A stretch of 64,000 bases of DNA from Streptomyces marispadix. Its GTDB lineage: Bacteria; Actinomycetota; Actinomycetes; Streptomycetales; Streptomycetaceae. Both the position numbers and the translations under genes were made by a program. The notes beneath the pieces were generated by a model. The model searched no databases. It was not told the origin of the DNA and saw only the letters and a program-made list of their open reading frames with translations. The stretch covers positions 5,260,001 to 5,324,000 of the forward strand of contig NZ_JAKWJU010000002.1 of NCBI RefSeq assembly GCF_022524345.1, read 5' to 3'. Shown in pieces: positions 58,547-64,000 of this stretch (positions are counted from its first letter, which is position 1; every line of letters begins with the position of its first letter).

Positions 58547-59893
58547 CTACTTCATGAGCCAGTCGGTCTTGGCGGTCTTGTCGGCGATGTGCCAGGTGAT
58601 GGAGGGCATGTCGCCGGGCTTGAGCGAGGCGCTGGTGCCGACTTCGGTACGGAGCTGAACGCTCTGGCCGGGGTCGAGGTTGAGGGGTACGTCCTTGCAG
58701 AGCGAGGTACCGGCGTCGCCGTCGACGACATGGCACGGAGTTTCGACGAGGTCGCCGTCGCGGTCCTGGTAGACCACGTTGAAGCCCCATTTCACGCCCT
58801 CGGGGCCCAGCTTGAGGGTGATGTCCTGGTTGCCGATGCGCTTCCCGCCGGTGTTCTTCACGTAGATTCGCGGCACCGCGCTTCCACCCGGCTTCGCCGT
58901 GATGTCCGGGACCGGCTTGAGATCGACCTTCGCGTCGTCGCTCGGCGGGGGCGGCGGAGCCGGGGTGCTGCCGTTGATCCGCCACAGGGTCTTGTTGTCC
59001 TCGTCGGTGGCGTAGAGGCCGCCGTCCTTGTCCACGGCCACACCGCGGAAACCCCCGCCCGTCGCTGCCTTGTGCTTTTGATGGCTGGCCAGGTCGACGT
59101 CCCAGATGGCGTCTCCACCGTCATCGCCGACGTAGGCGTGACCGTCCCGGAGCGCCACGTCATGCACGTGGCCGAGGCGGTCGGCGACCAGTTCGGGCCC
59201 CCTGGCGGCGTTGAGATCGAGACGGTAGAGCGCCTCATCTTGAGAAGACGTCACATAGGCGACACCAGAGGGATCGATGGCGACGCCCGTGGCGCTGGCA
59301 ACGGTGGCGATCTTGTTAGGCGAACCGGAGCTTGAGGGGTCGACCTCCAGGACCCTGTCGTACAGCCAGTCGGTGACGATGACCTTGCCGTCGTCCTTCA
59401 CGGCCACGCCGCGTGGGCGGCCCAGGCCCGAGGCGACCTTTGCGATGGGGTACTGAGGACCGGAAAGATCGACCCTGTACAGCTCACCCCTGGTCCGGGA
59501 AGCGACATAAGCGTTGCCCTTGCCGTCCAGCGCGGCACTCTCAACGCCTCCGAGGCCGCTGACGATCGTCTCCTTCTTCCCGGTGGCAAGGTCCACCCTC
59601 ACCAGTTCGCCGTTCTTGTTGTCCGCAACATAGGCATGGCCCTGGCCGTCCAGCGCCACGGAGTACGGGTCACCCAATTCGTCGACGACGGCCTTGTTGC
59701 AGTTTTCGGAAGGGCACTTGACGGGTTCCGTCTCAGCGCCGGCTGTCGGCACGGCAGCCGACGGCTCCGCCGCCGCGGCGGCGGGTGTGGCGAGTGCGAC
59801 GCCGCCGGAGGCGATGGCGGCCACCGTCACCGCGGCCGTAAGCCAGCGCGAACCCCTACTACGGGCACGGGAGTTGCGGTCGATCGTTTGCAT
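58547..59893 (-). CDS. Secreted NHL/SMP-30-like beta-propeller protein with C-terminal Ig-like domain
   Basis: A 448-residue secreted protein. The Sec signal peptide has a basic start, WLTAAVTVAAIASGGVALA and an AAAAA cleavage region near residue 42. Six repeats of the type GxxxVALDGxGHAYVADxxNGELVRVDLATG (about residues 72-330) form a beta-propeller like virginiamycin B lyase and NHL proteins. A PAPPPPP linker (about 335) leads to an immunoglobulin-like domain (about 345-448). Cysteine pairs are present (Cys60/Cys65, and two near 402-414). No catalytic residues are evident, so a binding role is as likely as a lyase. It is not part of the usual miaA-dapF order, suggesting gain. AAGGAG precedes the ATG. 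Confidence 0.83.
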   Translation of the reverse strand: MQTIDRNSRARSRGSRWLTAAVTVAAIASGGVALATPAAAAAEPSAAVPTAGAETEPVKCPSENCNKAVVDELGDPYSVALDGQGHAYVADNKNGELVRVDLATGKKETIVSGLGGVESAALDGKGNAYVASRTRGELYRVDLSGPQYPIAKVASGLGRPRGVAVKDDGKVIVTDWLYDRVLEVDPSSSGSPNKIATVASATGVAIDPSGVAYVTSSQDEALYRLDLNAARGPELVADRLGHVHDVALRDGHAYVGDDGGDAIWDVDLASHQKHKAATGGGFRGVAVDKDGGLYATDEDNKTLWRINGSTPAPPPPPSDDAKVDLKPVPDITAKPGGSAVPRIYVKNTGGKRIGNQDITLKLGPEGVKWGFNVVYQDRDGDLVETPCHVVDGDAGTSLCKDVPLNLDPGQSVQLRTEVGTSASLKPGDMPSITWHIADKTAKTDWLMK

Positions 59894-60310
59894 GATGCTC
59901 CTTCGACGGGCGCGTACGAGGCAGGCACCGTTCCTGCCCGAGGTGCGTCACGCGCCCTCCCCGGGGGGAATGCGCACCGCCCGGACCGCACAAGCCGATC
60001 TCCGGCTCACTTGGGACACCCTGGCCAACGGCACGGCCTGACGGTGACGAGCCGTGCGGCCGGTTACGCGGCACCCTCGCGCCGCCCTCTGCGCAGCCGT
60101 CCGCGCCGACCGGTGCTGACCTGCCACAGCCCCGGAAGAGCGGCCCGGCCCCGGGAACCGCTGTATCGCCCAAGGACCGCTGAACGGCCGGTCACAGCCT
60201 GATCACGTCATGGCATCGGGACGTCCCGGGCGTCCGCCGGGGCTATTCGGGCGTGCCATCATCGACCAACGATCGGAGCCTGCATTTTGTAGTTGGGAGG
60301 GCGGGTGGCG
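59894..60310. other. Divergent intergenic region, no recognised gene
   Basis: 417 bases between the secreted propeller gene and the membrane protein gene. It should hold both promoters. No clear -35/-10 pair, RNA gene or repeat was seen, apart from a GGGAGGG ribosome site at 60295-60301. Confidence 0.5.
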
Positions 60311-60988
60311 ATGGAGGCCGGCCCTCGTGACAATGAGGAGACCGCCGTCGACGAGGCTGAACGCGCCGGGACCGTAGGTCGCATCGACGACCTCACGGAC
60401 CTCGATGCCCGCAGCGCCATGCCCCTGGGCAACGGGGACCACGCGGAAGGCGCCCCCACCGGCCGCCCCCGCGGATCGGGGCGCATCGGCGGCGCCTCGG
60501 GCGACGGTGAAGGCTCCGGAGGCGACGACGCCCTGGACGTCGACGCGGGACCGGACGAGGACCCGGACGTGGACGCCGGCGTGGACGACAGCGACGACGC
60601 CCAGGACGGCGCCCGCGACGACGCGCCTCCCGAGGCCGACGGCACCCCCGTGGAACCTCAGGAGCTGCGCCCGCCGCGCAAGTTCCGGCTGTGGCAGATC
60701 GCCCCCATCGTGGTGCTGAGCGCGCTCGGCTCGCTGATGTTCGCCTTCCCGCTCGCCTTCGAACCGGGCGGCGGCACCGGCGCCGTGGTCTCCATGCTCG
60801 GGCTGCTGATCTGCGGCTGCGCCGCCGGCTGGGTCGTGGTGGCCGCCCGCCGCGTGGGACTGTCCTGGCCGGGCCTGCCCGCTCCGGACTCGGGCCGTCG
60901 TGCCGACTGGCGGATCGTCGCGCTGTACGCCGTGATCGTGGGCACCGTCGTGGTCCTGGCGATCTGGCGCGTCGCAAGGCTGCGCTGA
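60311..60988 (+). CDS. Membrane protein with long acidic N-terminus, function unknown
   Basis: A 225-residue protein. The first ~120 residues are disordered and very acidic (Asp/Glu/Gly/Ala). Three hydrophobic segments follow: IAPIVVLSALGSLMFAFPLAF (about 133-153), AVVSMLGLLICGCAAGWVVV (about 160-182) and IVALYAVIVGTVVVLAIW (about 200-220). The ATG at 60311 has GGGAGGG about 9 bases upstream; a GTG at 60305 and a TTG at 60293 are less likely. It lies directly upstream of dapF, a position kept in streptomycetes. Confidence 0.8.
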   Translation: MEAGPRDNEETAVDEAERAGTVGRIDDLTDLDARSAMPLGNGDHAEGAPTGRPRGSGRIGGASGDGEGSGGDDALDVDAGPDEDPDVDAGVDDSDDAQDGARDDAPPEADGTPVEPQELRPPRKFRLWQIAPIVVLSALGSLMFAFPLAFEPGGGTGAVVSMLGLLICGCAAGWVVVAARRVGLSWPGLPAPDSGRRADWRIVALYAVIVGTVVVLAIWRVARLR

Positions 60989-61077
60989 CCCACCAGGCGC
61001 CGCCCGGACCGAGGCCGCCTCCAGGCCCGGAGAGCGCTCCGGCCTGGTGCGCAGCATGCGTACGTCTCCCGCTCCCG

Positions 61078-61091
61078 TACGATCGGCAGCA
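61078..61091 (+). promoter_or_regulatory. -10 box of a predicted leaderless dapF transcript
   Basis: TACGAT (61078-61083) is followed by 7 bases and the dapF ATG, with no ribosome site between. Confidence 0.5.
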
Positions 61092-61960
61092 TGACCGGCG
61101 CACAGCCCGTGCCGTTCCTCAAGGGGCACGGCACCGAGAACGACTTCGTGATCCTTCCCGACCCGGACGGTCTGCTGGAGCTGACCGCGGAGACGGTGGC
61201 CCGGCTGTGCGACCGGCGGGCGGGCATCGGCGGCGACGGTCTCCTGCGCGTCGTACGGTCCGCTTCCCACCCGGAGGCGCGGGAGATGGCCGCCGACGCC
61301 GAGTGGTTCATGGACTACCGCAACTCCGACGGCTCGGTCGCTGAGATGTGCGGCAACGGCGTACGGGTCTTCGTCCGCTGTCTGGAACGTGCCGGGCTGG
61401 TCAAGGCCGGTGAGGTCGCCGTCGCCACCCGCGCCGGAGTGAAGCGCACGCATCTCGCCGAGGACGGCTCGGGTGTCACGGTGGCGATGGGCCCCGCCGT
61501 GCTGCCGGAAGGCGCCGTGAACGTACGCGTGGGCGCACGAAGCTGGGACGCGGTGCACGTGAACATGGGCAATCCCCACGCGGTCGCCTTCGTAGGCGAA
61601 CTCGCCGACGCGGGAAGCCTGTTGGAGGCTCCGGCGGTGGAGCCCGCCGCCGCTTACCCCACCGGTACGAACGTCGAGTTCGTCGTGGACCGAGGCCACC
61701 GGCACGTCGCGATGCGCGTTCACGAACGAGGCTCGGGCGAGACGCGGTCGTGCGGTACGGGCGCGTGCGCGGTGATGGTCGCGGCTGCGCGGCGCGACGG
61801 CCTCGACCCCGTCGCCGACGGCGAGGACGCCACGTACACCGTCGACGTCCCCGGCGGCACCCTCGTGATCACGGAACGGGCCGACGGCGAGATCGAGATG
61901 ACCGGGCCCGCGGTGATCGTCGCCGAGGGGACCGTCGAGGCGGAGTGGCTGCGCGCATAG
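61091..61960 (+). CDS. dapF: Diaminopimelate epimerase DapF
   Basis: A 289-residue cofactor-free racemase that converts LL- to meso-diaminopimelate for lysine and peptidoglycan synthesis. Streptomycetes mostly use LL-DAP in peptidoglycan, so the lysine route is the main need. The catalytic cysteine pair is Cys87 (EMCGNGVR) and Cys221 (SCGTGAC). KGHGTENDF at the N-terminus and NMGNPHAV complete the family pattern. Translation probably starts on a leaderless mRNA. Confidence 0.95.
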   Translation: MTGAQPVPFLKGHGTENDFVILPDPDGLLELTAETVARLCDRRAGIGGDGLLRVVRSASHPEAREMAADAEWFMDYRNSDGSVAEMCGNGVRVFVRCLERAGLVKAGEVAVATRAGVKRTHLAEDGSGVTVAMGPAVLPEGAVNVRVGARSWDAVHVNMGNPHAVAFVGELADAGSLLEAPAVEPAAAYPTGTNVEFVVDRGHRHVAMRVHERGSGETRSCGTGACAVMVAAARRDGLDPVADGEDATYTVDVPGGTLVITERADGEIEMTGPAVIVAEGTVEAEWLRA

Positions 61961-62261
61961 CCACGGCGGCGTCAGCCACAGCGGCACCTTCGAGGTCCTC
62001 CCGCAACCGCCGCACACCCCGGCTCCGCAAGCCGTCCGGCGCCTGTCCCCGACACCCGTACAGCGGGCGGACTGAGGGTTGTTCAGGAAACACACTCTCA
62101 AATGGTCAGCGCCTCAACGTCGCTCGGACGGGTGATCCGTTTCACGCTGCGCAGGACCCGGTCATCAGGGTGTGCTGGGGTCGGTAGCATCACAGGCCCC
62201 GGTCCGGCCCGGGGTTGCTTCATAGGGATCGACGGGCTCCACGGGCTCGACGGGAGGTGCC
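61961..62261. other. Intergenic region upstream of rshA
   Basis: 301 bases between dapF and rshA. Near the end, a cgacgggctccacggg-type direct repeat (about 62230-62250) precedes GGGAGGTG. No terminator with a clear stem, promoter pair or gene was recognised. Confidence 0.45.
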
Positions 62262-64000
62262 ATGAAGAGTCTGCGAAGGCTCAGCCGCGCGGCCCTGCTG
62301 GGCCAGGCACCGCGCCGCGACGGGCTTCCCGACGCCATGGAGCATGTGGCCAAGGTCCATCGCGCACACCATCCCGGCGCCGATCTCGGTGCTCTGCGCC
62401 GTGCGTACGTACTCGCGGAGTCCTCGCACCGCGGTCAGATGCGCAAGAGCGGCGACCCTTACATCACTCATCCGCTGGCCGTCACGTTGCTGCTGGCCCA
62501 ACTCGGGGCCGAGACCACGACGTTGACGGCCTCCCTGCTGCACGACACGGTCGAGGACACCGATGTGACGCTGGAGCAGGTGCGCGAGGAGTTCGGTGAG
62601 GAGGTGGGCTATCTCGTCGACGGCGTCACCAAGCTGGAGAAGGTCGACTACGGTGCCGCCGCCGAACCCGAGACGTTCCGCAAGATGCTGGTGGCCACCG
62701 GCAACGACGTCCGGGTGATGTCCATCAAGCTCGCGGACCGGCTGCACAACATGCGCACGCTCGGCGTGATGCGTCCCGAGAAGCAGGTACGCATCGCCAA
62801 GGTCACCCGCGACGTGCTGATTCCCCTCGCCGAACGCCTGGGAGTGCAGGCGCTCAAGAGCGAACTGGAAGACCTCACCTTCGCGATCCTCCACCCCGAA
62901 GAGCACAGGCTGGCACGGGAGTTGATCGCCGAACACACCAAGGAGCCCGATCCGCTCACCGGGGTCGCCACCTCCGTACGCAGACTGCTGCGTGAGGCCG
63001 ATATCGCCGCGCAGGTGCTGATCCGGCCCCGGCACACCGTCTCCGTGCACCGACTGCGCCTGAAACGGGGAGAGTTGGGGCCGTGCGACTTCGGGCGGCT
63101 GCTCATCCTCGTAGAAGAGGACGCCGACTGCTACGCGGTGCTGGGCGAACTGCACACGTGCTTCACCCCGCTCGTCGCGGAGTTCAAGGACTTCATCGCG
63201 TCACCGAAGTTCAACCTCTACCGCTCGCTGCACACGGCGTTCGCCGACGAGGAGGGCAGGGTCGCCGAAGTCCTCGTACGCACAAGGGAGATGCACCGCG
63301 TCGCGGAGGCCGGAGTGATCGCGCTGGGCGACCCGCACCGGGCCTCCGCATCCGGCACGGGCGAGGGCGAGGGCACCGAGCCCGGCGGACCCGGCTGGCT
63401 CTCCCGGCTGCTGGAGTGGCAGAGCCACGCCACCGACACCGAGACCTTCTGGGCGGAGCTGCGCGACGAGCTGGCGCAGGACGGTGAGATCACCGTCTAC
63501 TGCGCCGCTCCCGGAGCCGCGCCCGCCTCCGGCGGAGGCGCCCTGCCGCTGCCCGCCGGTGCGACATGCGTCGACGCCGCCTACGCGCAGTACGGCGAGG
63601 CGGCACACCGCTGCATCGGCGTCCGCGTCAACGGGCGGCTCACCGCGCTGAGCACCGTGCTCAAGGACGGCGACGCCGTGCAGCTCTTCATGGAGCCCGC
63701 CGTGGGCACGGTGCCCTCCGGCCCGTCGCCCGAGTGGCTTGAGCACGCCCGTACCCCCGCCGCCCGCATCGCCATCCGGCAGTGGCTCGCGGCCCATCCG
63801 GCCACGCCGGAGCAGGTGTCGACGCGGCTGGTGCCCCTGGCCGGGGTGAGCAGCGGCGCGGACGTCCTCGGCGAAGGACCCGCCGAGGAGGGCGCGGCTC
63901 CGCCCGCCGGGCGCACCGGAGCAGAGACGCATCACGACTCCCGGACGAGCGCGCGTCGCGGCGAGTGCGACAGGGGCGCGGCGGACGGGACCACCGGCTC
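62262..64000 (+). CDS. rshA: RelA/SpoT homologue RshA, (p)ppGpp hydrolase/synthetase (3' end cut by window)
   Basis: An open reading frame of at least 579 codons runs off the right edge. The HD hydrolase domain is intact (RKSGDPYITHPLAV, LLHDTVEDT, MSIKLADRLHNMRTL). The synthetase-like domain (about 245-370) keeps CDFG.L and AEVLVRTREMH, the positions of the magnesium-binding Asp and Glu, but departs elsewhere: RPRHTVSVHRL replaces RPK..YSIYRKM, and the conserved IR after the Asp is lost. A TGS-like segment (about 405-470) follows. The location after dapF matches S. coelicolor rshA, reported to be a bifunctional enzyme distinct from relA. ATG at 62262 with GGGAGGTG upstream. Confidence 0.9.
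   Translation, partial: MKSLRRLSRAALLGQAPRRDGLPDAMEHVAKVHRAHHPGADLGALRRAYVLAESSHRGQMRKSGDPYITHPLAVTLLLAQLGAETTTLTASLLHDTVEDTDVTLEQVREEFGEEVGYLVDGVTKLEKVDYGAAAEPETFRKMLVATGNDVRVMSIKLADRLHNMRTLGVMRPEKQVRIAKVTRDVLIPLAERLGVQALKSELEDLTFAILHPEEHRLARELIAEHTKEPDPLTGVATSVRRLLREADIAAQVLIRPRHTVSVHRLRLKRGELGPCDFGRLLILVEEDADCYAVLGELHTCFTPLVAEFKDFIASPKFNLYRSLHTAFADEEGRVAEVLVRTREMHRVAEAGVIALGDPHRASASGTGEGEGTEPGGPGWLSRLLEWQSHATDTETFWAELRDELAQDGEITVYCAAPGAAPASGGGALPLPAGATCVDAAYAQYGEAAHRCIGVRVNGRLTALSTVLKDGDAVQLFMEPAVGTVPSGPSPEWLEHARTPAARIAIRQWLAAHPATPEQVSTRLVPLAGVSSGADVLGEGPAEEGAAPPAGRTGAETHHDSRTSARRGECDRGAADGTTG

Noticed and set aside
59694..60202. Plus-strand frames over the promoter of the secreted propeller gene
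   Set aside because: They run antisense to the signal peptide region and lack homology or ribosome sites.

Overview
The window is chromosomal DNA of a Streptomyces-like actinomycete. It has very high GC with strong third-codon GC bias, frequent GTG starts, overlapping ATGA/GTGA stop-start junctions and long GC-rich hairpin terminators. The gene order osaC-osaA-osaB-ftsK, rodZ-like-rimO-pgsA-cinA-clgR, nei-lhr, DUF3046-recA-recX, gluABCD, miaB-LigB-like-miaA, dapF-rshA is the conserved Streptomyces core order as I remember it from S. coelicolor (the SCO5747-SCO5794 stretch). No insertion sequence, integrase, prophage or CRISPR array was found.

Layout. 1-2860: 3' half of a 23S rRNA cut by the window edge, 5S rRNA and its terminator, a shortened DegT-type aminotransferase relative, and tRNA-Thr(GGT). 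2900-12733: osmotic and oxidative stress signalling, with OsaC (sensor, kinase-like and PP2C phosphatase) divergent from OsaA (hybrid histidine kinase with ten 92-residue HAMP-type repeats), followed by the response regulator OsaB. 13043-20510: FtsK, a RodZ-like protein, then the translationally coupled rimO-pgsA-cinA group and clgR. 21234-26999: DNA repair genes nei and lhr on the minus strand. 27181-30919: AzlC/AzlD exporter, DUF3046, and SOS-controlled recA with recX. 31284-37300: an FAD monooxygenase and the glutamate ABC transporter gluABCD, whose intergenic regions carry several strong hairpins. 37653-40033: a two-component system.

The stretch 40268-53773 looks the most accessory. It holds a GH38 alpha-mannosidase, a GNAT acetyltransferase, a WhiJ/BldB-type triad (XRE-DUF5753 regulator, DUF397 protein, anti-sigma-like ATPase), a KAP P-loop NTPase fused to a receiver-like domain, a PadR/membrane protein pair, a winged-helix/membrane protein pair, a TAXI solute-binding protein, and a TetR/SDR pair. 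53888-64000 returns to core genes (miaB, LigB-like, miaA, dapF, rshA), with a secreted beta-propeller protein placed between miaA and dapF. The last gene, rshA, runs off the right edge.

Main points for follow-up: the KAP-receiver fusion beside the WhiJ-like triad; at least nine genes with a TANNNT-like -10 box only 6-7 bases before the start codon, which predicts leaderless mRNAs; a sigma-B-type promoter in front of osaA; three palindromic operators beside local repressor genes; and an 18-bp-stem hairpin between gluB and gluC.
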